Origin: Chamaesiphon sp. GL140_3_metabinner_129_sub
GTDB taxonomy: Bacteria > Cyanobacteriota > Cyanobacteriia > Cyanobacteriales > Chamaesiphonaceae
Assembly: GCA_025358725.1 (NCBI GenBank)
Contig: JANYIT010000406.1
Location: 1-62,624, forward strand
Direction: 5' to 3'
Length of the DNA stretch: 62,624 nucleotides
Shown here: positions 8,586 to 17,402 of the stretch, in pieces
How the letters are laid out: every line of letters starts with the position of its first letter
Position numbering within the stretch: position 1 is the stretch's first letter
The notes under the pieces: generated by a model
Database searches by the model: none
Told to the model about the DNA's origin: nothing
Seen by the model: only the letters and a program-made list of their open reading frames with translations
Position numbers and translations under genes: made by a program

Positions 8586-10244
8586 TTATCTTTGTTTCGC
8601 CAATAGTGGAGCCGCAGCAAGTAGCTCTTGAGTATATGGCTGTTGAGGATTGCTAAAAATCTGTTGAGTGTCACCCATTTCCACGATCTTGCCTTGATTC
8701 ATCACGGCGATGCGATCGCATAAGAATCTTGCCAACCATAGATCGTGAGTAATAAATAGATAAGTCAGATTGTCTTCACGCTTGAGTTCGAGCATCAGGT
8801 CTAAAACTTCTGATTGAATGGTAGCATCCAACATGCTCACTGGTTCATCACAAATCACTAGTTTGGGCTTGGTAATCAGCGCGCGGGCAATGCCTACCCG
8901 TTGCTGTTGCCCGCCGGATAGTTGATTGGGATATCTGTTGTAATATTCTGAAGCTGGAGTTAATCCCACTCGTTCTAGCATTGCTAGCACTTGCGCTCTA
9001 GTCTCCGCAGGTGTGGCGTTAATTGCGTGGATGTTCAAAGGATCGGCGATACTTTCGCCGATAGTCATCATCGGGTTGAGAGCCGCGCTTGGATCTTGGA
9101 AGATCATTTGCATTTCCCGTCGCTTGGAGCGGATTTCAGCAGGAGATAATTGGGTGAGTTCTTCACCACAAAATGTGACTGTGCCACCAGTGGCGGGAAT
9201 CAGTTGGAGAATTGTGCGGGAGAGGGTACTTTTCCCACAACCAGACTCGCCGACTAATCCAAAGATTTCGCCTTCGTAGAGTTCGAGCTGGATATCATCA
9301 ACGGCTTTAATAATTTCTGTCTTGGCGTTGGTAAATAGGCGTTGCAGGAAGCTGGTTTCGATCGTGTAATGTTTCTGAAGCCCGTCGAGTGTGAGGATCG
9401 GTTTTTGCTGTGAAAGTGCGGCTGATGTCAGGTGCGCAACTTGATCGTTAGCCTGAATATGTAAGGCTGATTTTAGTAAGATTTGGGTATATTCAGCCTG
9501 AGGATTGCCAAAAATCTGTTCGACAGTTCCTTCCTCTTCCTTTCTTCCTTGATTCATCACGACGATGCGATCGCAATAGGTCGCGATCGTGGCAAGATCG
9601 TGAGAAATCAACAATAGTCCCATCTGACGTTCTTCACACAGCCGCATCAATTCCCGTAATATTTCTGCCGACACCCGCACATCCAAGCTCGTCGTCGGTT
9701 CATCGGCAATAATCAGCTTGGGATTGAGTAACAAAGCTAACGCGATTGCCACTCGCTGGCGCATTCCACCGCTAAATTCATGGGGATACTGGTTCCACCG
9801 CTCTGCGGGGATTTTGACGGCTGCTAGGGTGGCTAGGGCGCGTTGTTTTGCTTGTGGTTTGGTTAGATTTGGTTCGTGTGCTTGGAGTGTCTCTAGACAG
9901 TGATTGCCGATTGTCATCAGCGGATCTAGTCGTGTCATCGGATCTTGGAAGATCAATCCGACAACTTCACCCCGAAAGCGGCGGATGGTTTCAGCATCCA
10001 TCTCCGGCACCGATTTTCCCTCGAACAAGATTTTGCCTTCGATCCGAGAATTCTCTGGCAATAACCGCATAATTGCTTTGCCCAAGGTGGATTTACCACA
10101 TCCAGATTCACCGACAAAACCAATCTTTTCGCCAGCAGCCAATTGAAAAGAGACATCCTCGATCGCATTTGTCACTTGTTGACTCGATTCCGGTTGGGGA
10201 TAAGTCACCCACAGATTTTGGACACTTAGTAATGGCTGGGGCAT
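8586..10244 (-). CDS. ABC transporter, two fused ATP-binding domains (dipeptide/oligopeptide/nickel type)
   Basis: About 552 residues with two complete nucleotide-binding domains in tandem, like a DppD-DppF or YejF/GsiA-type fusion. Domain 1 has GESGCGKSTLGKAI, the signature FSGGMRQRVAIA and LIIADEPTTSLD. Domain 2 has GESGCGKSTLSRTI, LSGGQQQRVGIARA and VICDEPVSMLDA. It would energise peptide-type uptake at the inner membrane, but no permease or binding protein lies nearby. I place the start at ATG 10244 (MPQPLLSVQNLWVTYP). The open frame extends 39 codons further only because four 18-bp tandem repeats happen to be translatable (FPNSPHFPNSSHFP). Confidence 0.9.
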   Translation of the reverse strand: MPQPLLSVQNLWVTYPQPESSQQVTNAIEDVSFQLAAGEKIGFVGESGCGKSTLGKAIMRLLPENSRIEGKILFEGKSVPEMDAETIRRFRGEVVGLIFQDPMTRLDPLMTIGNHCLETLQAHEPNLTKPQAKQRALATLAAVKIPAERWNQYPHEFSGGMRQRVAIALALLLNPKLIIADEPTTSLDVRVSAEILRELMRLCEERQMGLLLISHDLATIATYCDRIVVMNQGRKEEEGTVEQIFGNPQAEYTQILLKSALHIQANDQVAHLTSAALSQQKPILTLDGLQKHYTIETSFLQRLFTNAKTEIIKAVDDIQLELYEGEIFGLVGESGCGKSTLSRTILQLIPATGGTVTFCGEELTQLSPAEIRSKRREMQMIFQDPSAALNPMMTIGESIADPLNIHAINATPAETRAQVLAMLERVGLTPASEYYNRYPNQLSGGQQQRVGIARALITKPKLVICDEPVSMLDATIQSEVLDLMLELKREDNLTYLFITHDLWLARFLCDRIAVMNQGKIVEMGDTQQIFSNPQQPYTQELLAAAPLLAKQR

Positions 10245-10249
10245 AGGGA

Positions 10250-10323
10250 AATGTGGAGAGTTTGGAAAATGTGAGGAGTTTGGAAAATGTGAGGAGTTTG
10301 GGAAATGTGGAGAGTTTGGGAAG
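10250..10323. repeat. 18-bp tandem repeat, about four copies
   Basis: The unit is close to aatgtgaggagtttggaa, repeated four times with small changes between the ABC ATPase start and position 10323. It keeps the upstream frame open but is not likely to be coding. Confidence 0.75.
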
Positions 10324-10381
10324 AAAGAAGGATACTTGTGTCCTAACTCCAACACTTTCAACTTTCAACTTTCAACTTCCC

Positions 10382-10948
10382 CTATCCTTTCTCTCCCTTG
10401 CATCGTTGCATTAGATAAGCCGCAGCAAAATCAGCATTGGGGTGTTGAGCAAGAATATCAGCTAGATCGAAAACTCGCTGTGCCATTTCGATCCCCACCT
10501 TATCAATTACCGCTTGACGTTCGAGTTCATGTAGATGACTAGCACGGACTTGCGCTTGCCAAGCACCTGAGAAAATCTGAGCGATATTCGTGTGGAGCTT
10601 TAATTTTTCCAGCATTTCCCATTCACCTCGATCGCACCAAACTCCCCCGCAAGTGAGACAATGTTCGAGATAAAATGGCTGCTTTAAGGTTATTTTACCT
10701 CTAGCCATCATCATGCCACAGTCAGGACAAGCTGCTGTTTTGGCATCCAATGGACTAGGAGTATATGGGAGATGATAGTTTTGGGCTAAAACATCGGGAT
10801 TAGGTGCAATATCTGCACGTTCGGATCTCCAGCTTTGATAGTTACGTCCAGAAATCCACTCACCCGAACATTGTTGACAATGCTTGGTCAACAGCATATC
10901 ACTGAGAATCCCATTGACTAGCGCGGATCTACATTTAGGACAATCCAT
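10382..10948 (-). CDS. TFIIB-type zinc-ribbon protein
   Basis: 188 residues with two zinc-ribbon modules. The first has CPKC near residue 3 and CQQCSGEW near 25. The second has CPDCGMMMARG near 74 and CLTCGGVWCDRGEWE near 98. This is the pattern of the zf-TFIIB family of small bacterial proteins of unknown role. The C-terminal half is helical (VRASHLHELERQAVIDKV). It lies between the ABC ATPase and the PatD-like gene on the same strand. Specific function cannot be deduced. Confidence 0.75.
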   Translation of the reverse strand: MDCPKCRSALVNGILSDMLLTKHCQQCSGEWISGRNYQSWRSERADIAPNPDVLAQNYHLPYTPSPLDAKTAACPDCGMMMARGKITLKQPFYLEHCLTCGGVWCDRGEWEMLEKLKLHTNIAQIFSGAWQAQVRASHLHELERQAVIDKVGIEMAQRVFDLADILAQHPNADFAAAYLMQRCKGEKG

Positions 10949-10985
10949 CTTTATTAGTTGAAAGTTGAAAGTGGAAAGTGGAAAG

Positions 10986-11327
10986 CTATGCTTTGATTAC
11001 GGCTTGGCAATATTGAAGCAACAGATCTAGTTTAGCTTGATAAGCTTGACGGCGTTGCTGGACAGTTGCGGGATTGCGAGCGGCGGCGATAAACATTAGA
11101 TCGATCGGTAGTAATCGCAACAGCCGATGACTTTCGGTTAAATATGATCGTATTTTACCAGCGATGGGAGCTGGTAGCCGATCGATATCTTGGGAGAGGA
11201 TTTCAGTTTCAAAAAACTCAATCGTGTTATTGAGACTAGCTTTCAGGCTAGGAATGGAGTGATTCGGCAAATTTGAGAGGAGCGTAAATAATTGTTGCCA
11301 CATTAAAATCTGTTCTGTTGGCAACAT
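10986..11327 (-). CDS. patD: PatD-like protein (heterocyst frequency control family)
   Basis: A 113-residue, almost wholly helical protein (EQILMWQQLFTLLSNL, FFETEILSQDID, YLTESHRLLRLLPIDLMFIAAAR, LLLQYCQAVIKA). The LLRLLPIDLMFI core and overall size resemble the cyanobacterial PatD family, which in Anabaena influences heterocyst frequency but is also found in species without heterocysts. I assign it from pattern memory only. It is transcribed divergently from the relA/spoT gene. Confidence 0.5.
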   Translation of the reverse strand: MLPTEQILMWQQLFTLLSNLPNHSIPSLKASLNNTIEFFETEILSQDIDRLPAPIAGKIRSYLTESHRLLRLLPIDLMFIAAARNPATVQQRRQAYQAKLDLLLQYCQAVIKA

Positions 11328-11455
11328 GGATAACTTAGTTAGAATAGAATTATGATGTAAATAATCTTACACTTCTATTGATCGATCGCTACATCTGCTC
11401 GGATTATTTGTATTTAAAGTCATTTGGTATTGTATCTACCCTAATCTCTTCAGCC

Positions 11456-13801
11456 ATGACTACTCCCCTCTCTATTCCTGCTAACGAGGTCAAAAATGCT
11501 GCTGAGATGACTGCACCTGTCGCAGCTACCGACAGTAGTAATTTGACATATAATTGCGATATTCCAGACTGGTTGCAACAGTGTTTGGATGGAGACCAAA
11601 ATCCCGATCCAGCAATGGATCTCGATGCTCCTGCTGAGCGGCTACGCCAACGACAGTTGATTAAAAATGCCTTTCAATTTGCCTACGATTTACATGGCGA
11701 ACAAAAGCGGAAATCAGGCGAACCATACATTTGTCATCCGGTTGCGGTTGCTGGATTGCTACGAGATTTAGGTGGTGGTGCGGCGATGATTGCGGCGGGA
11801 TTTTTACATGATATTGTTGAAGACACCGATATCACAATTGATGAAATTGAGTCGAGATTTGGTCAAGAGACGGCGCATTTAGTTGAAGGTGTAACCAAGC
11901 TTTCTAAGTTTGAATTTTCTAGTAAGAAAGAGCAGCAAGCTGAGAATTTTCGTCGGATGTTTATCGCGATGGCGCAGGACATTCGGGTGATTGTAGTCAA
12001 GCTAGCAGATAGATTGCATAATATGCGAACGCTCGATCATTTACGCGTCGAGCGACAGCAAGCAATCTCCCAAGAAACTCGCGATATTTTTGCCCCATTA
12101 GCCGACAGATTAGGCTTGGGGAGAATTAAGTGGGAATTAGAAGATTTATCCTTCAAATATATCGAAGCGGAAGATTATCGCCGTATCCAAGATTTAGTCG
12201 CCGAGAAGCGAACGGCAAGAGAGGCAAGGATTGCCAACGTGACAGAGATGATTCGCCATCGACTCGATCGAGCTAATATTAAGTATGTAGATATCAGCGG
12301 TAGACCAAAACATCTGTACAGTATTTATCAGAAGATGCGGTATCAGAAAAAAGAATTTAGCGAGATTTACGATCTCACCGCAATTAGAATTATTGTCGAA
12401 TCAAATCATGAGTGTTATCTAGCATTAGCAGAAATTCATGATGCCTTTAAACCCATTCCAGGTAGATTCAAAGATTATATTGGCTTGCCCAAAAACAACC
12501 GCTATCAGTCGCTACATACCACCGTCGTCGGATTCACAGGTACACCATTAGAAGTCCAGATTCGCACCCTAGAAATGCACAACGTCGCTGAATACGGAAT
12601 TGCAGCGCATTGGAAATATAAAGAAGCCGCTAAATCAGACATAGCTAAACCAGAAGCAGGCAAAGAAACAACCATCACTAGACGCACTGAAGTTGATGAA
12701 AAATTTGCCTGGTTGCGACAACTATTAGAATGGCAAAATGATGTCAAAGATGCGATCGAATTTGACGATCATCTCAAAGATCATCTCCTCGAACGTGATG
12801 TCTATGTCTTCACACCAAAAGGCGAAGTTGTCTCCCTCCGCCAAGGTTCCACCGCCATCGATTTTGCCTACCGAATTCATACCGAAGTCGGCAATCACTG
12901 TGCCGGAGCCAAAGTTAACGATCGAATTGTGCCCCTCTCTCGTACCCTCCTCAATGGCGATATCGTCGAGATTATCACCCGTGAAAATAGTCATCCTAGC
13001 CTCGATTGGCTGAACTTCGTCGTCAGCCCTGGCGCACGCAACCGGATTACCCAATGGTATAAACGATCGAATCGGGATGAAAATGTTGCCAGAGGGCGAG
13101 AATTACTCGAACGAGAACTGGGCAAAAGTGGCCTAGAAGCTCTGTTAAAATCGGAACCGATGCTCGCAGTCGCCCAGCGGTGTAACTACGTCACTGTCGA
13201 GGATTTACTCGCAGGTTTGGGTTATGGCGAAATCACCCAGAAAATGGTCGTCAATCGTCTGCGCGAGATGGTGAAAGATCGTGAAACTCCCACGCTGGAG
13301 CTACCGCCAACCACAGCACCAAAACAAAACTCTCCCCAAAATAGCGATTTCCCGATCTTGGGAATTGAGGGCTTATTACATCACTTAGCAGGTTGTTGTA
13401 GCCCGATTCCCGGTGAACCGATTATCGGTTTAGTAACGCGCAATAGTGGGATTTCGATTCACCGTCAAGGCTGCGTAAATATCGAACAAATGGATGGAAA
13501 TCGGTTATTACCTGTAAGCTGGAATACCCAAGTCGCCAAAGAGAAGCCGCGTACTTATCCTGTGAGTATTCAGTTAGAAGTCCTCGATCGAGTCGGCGTA
13601 CTCAAGGATGTACTTTCCCGTTTAACCGATAATAAAATCAATGTGCGATCGGCTAACGTGATTACCCACTATGCTAAACCAGCAATCATCGATCTGTCGA
13701 TCGAGGTTAGTGATAAATTACAATTAGAACGCTGCTTTGCTCAAATCAAACAGATAAGTGATGTGTTGAATATTCGGCGTTTAGCTCAAACTGAGAATTA
13801 G
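11456..13801 (+). CDS. spoT: Bifunctional (p)ppGpp synthetase/hydrolase (RelA/SpoT family)
   Basis: A long RSH enzyme of about 781 residues, the stringent-response alarmone enzyme. In order: HD hydrolase (GEPYICHPVAVAGLL, FLHDIVEDT, KLADRLHNMRTLDHL), synthetase (YDLTAIRIIVES, YQSLHTTVVG, LEVQIRT, AEYGIAAHWKYKE), TGS (VYVFTPKGEVVSLRQGSTAIDFAYRIHT), a zinc-finger-like region (LAGCCSPIPGEPIIG, HRQGC) and a C-terminal ACT domain (DRVGVLKDVLSRL). The HD residues and synthetase motifs look intact, so both activities are expected. ATG 11456 gives a normal start; the open frame continues to a TTG at 11378. The N-terminal AERLRQRQ is encoded by an interspersed repeat. Confidence 0.93.
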   Translation: MTTPLSIPANEVKNAAEMTAPVAATDSSNLTYNCDIPDWLQQCLDGDQNPDPAMDLDAPAERLRQRQLIKNAFQFAYDLHGEQKRKSGEPYICHPVAVAGLLRDLGGGAAMIAAGFLHDIVEDTDITIDEIESRFGQETAHLVEGVTKLSKFEFSSKKEQQAENFRRMFIAMAQDIRVIVVKLADRLHNMRTLDHLRVERQQAISQETRDIFAPLADRLGLGRIKWELEDLSFKYIEAEDYRRIQDLVAEKRTAREARIANVTEMIRHRLDRANIKYVDISGRPKHLYSIYQKMRYQKKEFSEIYDLTAIRIIVESNHECYLALAEIHDAFKPIPGRFKDYIGLPKNNRYQSLHTTVVGFTGTPLEVQIRTLEMHNVAEYGIAAHWKYKEAAKSDIAKPEAGKETTITRRTEVDEKFAWLRQLLEWQNDVKDAIEFDDHLKDHLLERDVYVFTPKGEVVSLRQGSTAIDFAYRIHTEVGNHCAGAKVNDRIVPLSRTLLNGDIVEIITRENSHPSLDWLNFVVSPGARNRITQWYKRSNRDENVARGRELLERELGKSGLEALLKSEPMLAVAQRCNYVTVEDLLAGLGYGEITQKMVVNRLREMVKDRETPTLELPPTTAPKQNSPQNSDFPILGIEGLLHHLAGCCSPIPGEPIIGLVTRNSGISIHRQGCVNIEQMDGNRLLPVSWNTQVAKEKPRTYPVSIQLEVLDRVGVLKDVLSRLTDNKINVRSANVITHYAKPAIIDLSIEVSDKLQLERCFAQIKQISDVLNIRRLAQTEN
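11626..11653 (+). repeat. CGGCTACGCCAACG repeat copy within relA/spoT
   Basis: The text ctgctgagcggctacgccaacg matches the copies at 500-535 and 60016-60034 and encodes PAERLRQR in the variable N-terminal region, where an insertion should be tolerated. Confidence 0.5.
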
Positions 13802-13868
13802 TTGGGAGATGGGAGTTGGGAGTTCTGAAGAGTTTTAATGTGTACCTTATTTTTTGGAGAAAAGCTTT

Positions 13869-13979
13869 ATGGTTGTAGATGAATCAATGCAAAATGTGAT
13901 CGCTGGTGGGCTAGCAATTGCCATTTCGCTCGGTGCGATGTTAATGATGTTTAGTAATGTTTGGACTACTAAAAAGTAG
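13869..13979 (+). CDS. 36-residue single-pass membrane microprotein
   Basis: ATG 13869 to TAG 13979. The translation begins MVVDESMQNVIAGG and continues with one hydrophobic span (LAIAISLGAMLMMF), then SNVWTTKK. The gene has a good Shine-Dalgarno (GGAGAA) about 9 nt before ATG. The size and layout (short N-terminus, one helix, basic end) resemble the small subunits of photosynthetic complexes, but I do not recognise it as any Psa, Psb, Pet or Ndh subunit. It lies 67 nt after the relA/spoT stop on the same strand. Confidence 0.55.
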   Translation: MVVDESMQNVIAGGLAIAISLGAMLMMFSNVWTTKK

Positions 13980-14045
13980 CTCCAACTCTGGCTTGTTGTC
14001 GATCGTAATTGCAATTAGCCAGCAGATGAAATTAGATACTTGCTG

Positions 14046-14321
14046 TTATTCCTGAGTGCTGATTTTTGATTGTTGACTGCTACTATATTCGCTCCGGTAG
14101 CCATCTGGAGACTGCGCCAAAGATTCTGTGCGTGGAGTGATCGTGCCGATCGCTTCAAGATCGCGGAGAATATAATTTAGCTGATTAGCGATCGAACTAA
14201 TCGAAACTGATGATTGGCTATCAACTTGACGGGTAGCTTGCAAAAAGTGTAACCGCATTTGCCAGGTAGTATGGCTAGGATGCTTATTGAGATATTCTAA
14301 TACTGCTTGACGATTAATCAT
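14046..14321 (-). CDS. Small hypothetical protein, possible winged-helix fold
   Basis: About 91 residues from ATG 14321 (MINRQAVLEYLNKHPSHTTW). The helical pattern RQAVLEYLNKHP...MRLHFLQATRQ, then ISSIANQLNYILRDLEAIGTIT, resembles a small winged-helix DNA-binding domain, with a Ser/Gln-rich tail. A TTG 12 nt upstream is an alternative start. No family recognised. It lies downstream of, and on the same strand as, the OmpR-type regulator, with a gap of about 100 nt. Confidence 0.5.
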   Translation of the reverse strand: MINRQAVLEYLNKHPSHTTWQMRLHFLQATRQVDSQSSVSISSIANQLNYILRDLEAIGTITPRTESLAQSPDGYRSEYSSSQQSKISTQE

Positions 14322-14425
14322 TTCTACTGCCAAGAATTTTACTTACTCGTATTATCTCGCGATCGTTAACGATTGTGTAGATATCTTAACATTTTTGTCG
14401 CTATTCTAATAATTCAGCCGATATT

Positions 14426-15154
14426 CTAATAATTTAGCCGATATCCCACCTTGCGGACAGTCTCGATTGCTGGCGCAGACGGCAAGCCGTTCGGATCTGG
14501 ATGTCCGAGTTTTTTTCGGAGTGAGAGGACGTGACTATCTACCGTCCGAGGATTGTCAATATCAACATCCCAAGCGCGTTTGAGTAGTTCGCTCCGATGA
14601 ACTGGACGACCATTAGCTTGCGCTAGAACATAGATTAAACTAAACTCCTGGGGACTAAGATCGATTCTCGTTTCGAGCGGCTGCTGCTGAGGCAGAGGCT
14701 TTGCCAACGCCAACGATCTATCTCTTAGATAAATACAACGACGCACCAAATCGATGCGTAAATCTCCATAAGTCATCTCTGTCGGAATTGTCGTCATTGC
14801 CCGACTGCGCCGGAGCAATGCCGCCACTCGTGCCAAAAATTCGGGCATTCCAAACGGTTTCTTCAGATAGTCATCAACCCCAGCCTGAAGTGCGCTGACT
14901 AGATCGATTTCGCGAATTCGTGCGGATAACATCAAGATTAAAGAATTAGCCTGGGGATATAATTGACAAAATTCGATCCCTTCTCCGTCGGGTAAATCTG
15001 AATCTAAAATTACCAGTGTTGGTAGTTCTTGCTCACAACGTTGATAAGCTTGTGCTAATGTTGATGATTGTTGCACCTGATAGCCAGCTTGCTGAAGATG
15101 CCAAGCTAAGAGCGATCGTAAGTTGTGATTGCCTTCGATAATGTGAATCTGCAC
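14426..15154 (-). CDS. OmpR/PhoB-family response regulator
   Basis: A 242-residue two-component regulator. Receiver domain (1-115) has the phospho-acceptor Asp in LVILDSDLPDGEG near residue 51, the LMLSAR switch residue and DDYLKKPFG with the conserved Lys. The winged-helix effector (about 128-242) ends with LSPQEFSLIYVLAQANGR, SELLKRAWDVD, PRTVDSHVLSLRKKLG and ETVRKVGYRL. Between the first strands of the effector is an extra Leu/Pro/Gln-rich stretch (ALAKPLPQQQPLETR) encoded by an interspersed repeat. No cognate kinase is adjacent; the target genes are unknown. Confidence 0.88.
   Translation of the reverse strand: MQIHIIEGNHNLRSLLAWHLQQAGYQVQQSSTLAQAYQRCEQELPTLVILDSDLPDGEGIEFCQLYPQANSLILMLSARIREIDLVSALQAGVDDYLKKPFGMPEFLARVAALLRRSRAMTTIPTEMTYGDLRIDLVRRCIYLRDRSLALAKPLPQQQPLETRIDLSPQEFSLIYVLAQANGRPVHRSELLKRAWDVDIDNPRTVDSHVLSLRKKLGHPDPNGLPSAPAIETVRKVGYRLNY
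14676..14716 (-). repeat. Interspersed repeat within the response regulator gene
   Basis: The run gaggcagaggctttgcc, also present at 500-516, is followed by aacgccaacg. On the coding strand it is read in frame and adds about 15 residues to the DNA-binding domain. Confidence 0.55.
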
Positions 15155-15500
15155 ACTTTTTCAGAATATATTCAGGATATAATTTTTGATTTTTACTTAA
15201 TAGTAAACAACAAATCGCCTTGAGAAAATAGTCGCTACAACTACTTCTTGTCAAAATAGCGTGTAGAATAATTAAAATATCCCCAAAGATGGAACATAAG
15301 ACAATCACCTAGCGGTCTAAATTCTATCTACCTAGCTAAAATAGCAACTGCAGATCTCTGTGAACGTAATTACTTTCTCTACACTACGTAAATGTGTGAT
15401 TTCAACACCTTAGGTTCGTAAATATTTAGAGTAAAGTATATTTATGTCAAATCGGGCGATTTTAATATATCCTACTTAGTATGTCGAGGGATTTTAAGTC
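15155..15500. other. Divergent intergenic region with AT-rich promoters
   Basis: 346 nt between the divergent regulator and DUF6761-like genes. I see AT-rich stretches such as agtatatttatg near 15436 that could serve as a -10 region for the rightward gene, but no tRNA, strong hairpin or coding frame I would defend. Confidence 0.3.
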
Positions 15501-15749
15501 ATGCTGCAAACTACCGAAACGATCGGATACTATCAAAAAATCACTGATGCCTTAGTTGAAATGTGGCATCGAGGCTACCGTTTTGACGATTTGCGGTTAT
15601 ATCTTGATGGATACTTAGCAGCGTTGAGGAGTACCAAAGCTCTGGAAGTTTATCAAATCAATCGAGTTGAGGAGGAAGTGATGCGTTATATCTACGATCC
15701 TTCCAATTTTGAACTACTCGAACTTCAACGTGAACCAGATTATCGTTAA
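15501..15749 (+). CDS. Conserved cyanobacterial protein (DUF6761-like)
   Basis: An 82-residue protein (YYQKITDALVEMWHRGYRFDD, LRLYLDGYLAALR, INRVEEEVMRYIYDPSNFE) that matches my memory of a small family found across cyanobacteria and labelled DUF6761. GAGGGA lies about 11 nt before ATG 15501. Function unknown; the protein looks soluble and helical. Confidence 0.7.
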   Translation: MLQTTETIGYYQKITDALVEMWHRGYRFDDLRLYLDGYLAALRSTKALEVYQINRVEEEVMRYIYDPSNFELLELQREPDYR

Positions 15750-15935
15750 ATTAGTGGCAAGTTATTAGCATAGTTCCGCTGGTGGTAAAGCGGTTGCTAC
15801 ATCAGTATGAAAATCCTAGCTACCAACTAAATCATCGATCGATTAATTTAGATTTGCACAGGTATCCATAACGTAAGTAATGCCTAAAATCCGGTGGGTG
15901 GTTAGTTCCACCCTCCTACTAACTTAAGTTAACTT

Positions 15936-16259
15936 TTAACTAGCCAGAGCGACTTCAACCATTTGTTGAAGTTCACCTTTTTGGTAGAGTTCGGTCATTA
16001 CATCAGAACCACCAACAAATTCACCATTGATATACACTTGGGGAATTGTTGGCCAATTAGAGTGTTCTTTCACACCTTGGCGAATATCTTGATCGGCTAA
16101 AACATCTACTGTTTCATAGGGTACGCCCAGAATATTTAAAATCTGTACGACTTGGTTGGAAAATCCACATTGGGGCATTAGTTTATTGCCCTTCATGAAG
16201 ACCATAATTTTATTTTCTTTAATCAGACTATCGATTTTTTCTGTTGCTGGGGTAGTCAT
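15936..16259 (-). CDS. grxD: Monothiol glutaredoxin (Grx4/GrxD family)
   Basis: 107 residues with the monothiol active site MPQCGFSNQVVQIL near 29-42, VYINGEFVGGSDVMTELYQKGEL for glutathione/cluster binding, and the N-terminal IDSLIKENKIMVFMKG. Members bind a bridging [2Fe-2S] cluster with glutathione and deliver it or act in iron sensing, usually with BolA. The bolA gene lies 76 nt upstream on the same strand, supporting a BolA-Grx4 pair. Confidence 0.93.
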   Translation of the reverse strand: MTTPATEKIDSLIKENKIMVFMKGNKLMPQCGFSNQVVQILNILGVPYETVDVLADQDIRQGVKEHSNWPTIPQVYINGEFVGGSDVMTELYQKGELQQMVEVALAS

Positions 16260-16335
16260 AATTTTTAACTAAAAGTTGCAGGTGAATATCTTTAGTTTAC
16301 TCGAACCAATTCTGAATCGGTGTTAGGTGTGGTGC

Positions 16336-16593
16336 TTAATTAGCGGCTTGCCATGTCTCCGGGGTATAAGTTTTGAGTGCGAGAGCATGAATTGCGCCAC
16401 TAGCCATCGCTTCGCTCACAGCACCATATACCAATTGATGTTGTTGAATCAGTGATTTACCTTCAAATTGGGTAGACACTACTACAGCTTGATAATGATC
16501 GCCGCCACCTGTCAAATCGGTGATTTGGACGATGGCTTCAGGGATACCCGCTTCGATCTGGGATTTAACTTGACTGGGAGTAATCGCGCTCAT
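16336..16593 (-). CDS. bolA: BolA family protein
   Basis: 85 residues of the BolA/YrbA type: [29 protein letters not shown] at the N-terminus with the conserved GGGDHY, then [12 protein letters not shown] and [14 protein letters not shown]. BolA proteins pair with monothiol glutaredoxins to hold a [2Fe-2S] cluster; grxD follows directly, so they are likely cotranscribed. Confidence 0.9.
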   Translation of the reverse strand: MSAITPSQVKSQIEAGIPEAIVQITDLTGGGDHYQAVVVSTQFEGKSLIQQHQLVYGAVSEAMASGAIHALALKTYTPETWQAAN

Positions 16594-16759
16594 GCTTTAT
16601 TCGGCTTTAGGTTTTAGGCGTTAGATTTTTCTTGAATGGGGATTTCAACCCTCGATCTTAACCTGGTTCTTCAGATTGCTGAGATTGTAACTGCGGAGTT
16701 TTCAACAAGACTAGATTAGGAATTGGCGATGATTATTTTGTTGTTCCAGTTTTAGATGT

Positions 16760-17206
16760 CTAGCTCAAGGAAGCTAGTTGTACCCAGCTAAACTGTCGAT
16801 CTCCACCTAATTCAACGATGACTTTGACTCTGGGATCAATTTTGGGTAACTCGGCTAGATAAGCTAATTCTTGACTAGATAATACCTGCCCATCGATCAA
16901 CCACAATACTAAGCCCTTCGATGTGGGTAGTAGGTGAGCAAGATAAGTATCCAGCATGGGGGGGATATAATAAGTCCGAATTTCTTTTTTGCCGACGTGG
17001 GCGGGGCGTACGCCATGTACTCCGGTGAGATAGGTACTGAGATCGCCCAAACCTCTTGCTGATAGGCGCATACTCTCATATCCAGTAGCACGGAGTCGCC
17101 GTTGATATCGACCTTCATAGCCACCTTCTAGAGGGGCATATACTCCTAATGCTCCAGCTTGTTCTAGATCGCGGATAAATGGCTTACCAGTAGTAATTAG
17201 GGGCAC
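16760..17206 (-). CDS. ndhN: NAD(P)H-quinone oxidoreductase subunit N
   Basis: 148 residues matching the cyanobacterial/chloroplast NdhN subunit of the NDH-1 complex, which drives cyclic electron flow and respiration in the thylakoid membrane: DLEQAGALGVYAPLEGGYEGRY near the start, SARGLGDLSTYLTGVHGVRP, KGLVLWLIDGQVLSSQEL, and PKIDPRVKVIVELGG near the end. No other ndh genes are nearby, as is usual for this scattered subunit. Confidence 0.93.
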   Translation of the reverse strand: MPLITTGKPFIRDLEQAGALGVYAPLEGGYEGRYQRRLRATGYESMRLSARGLGDLSTYLTGVHGVRPAHVGKKEIRTYYIPPMLDTYLAHLLPTSKGLVLWLIDGQVLSSQELAYLAELPKIDPRVKVIVELGGDRQFSWVQLASLS

Positions 17207-17402
17207 AGTCTCGACATCCTTGTGACAGTGATTGGGGATTTACAATTTCAGTTATCGGCAATCGAAAATCGTCATCAGGGATCGTAAATCTCTGGCTACG
17301 TGTTTGTCGATCGATCGCTGTTTACTAGTTTGAGTAAATCTAGTGGGATGAGTTTATTCCCTCTCTAATTATGCCACGGGTCGGGGGCTGACGAACCAAA
17401 AT

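Noticed and set aside
10245-10361. N-terminal extension of the ABC ATPase (FPNSPHFPNSSHFP)
   Set aside because: It is coded by four 18-bp tandem repeats in an open intergenic frame; the family N-terminus begins at the internal Met at 10244.
15760-15830. Possible tRNA-like sequence (gctggtggtaaagcggttgc)
   Set aside because: No acceptor stem, no GGTTCGAATCC-type T arm and no consistent cloverleaf.
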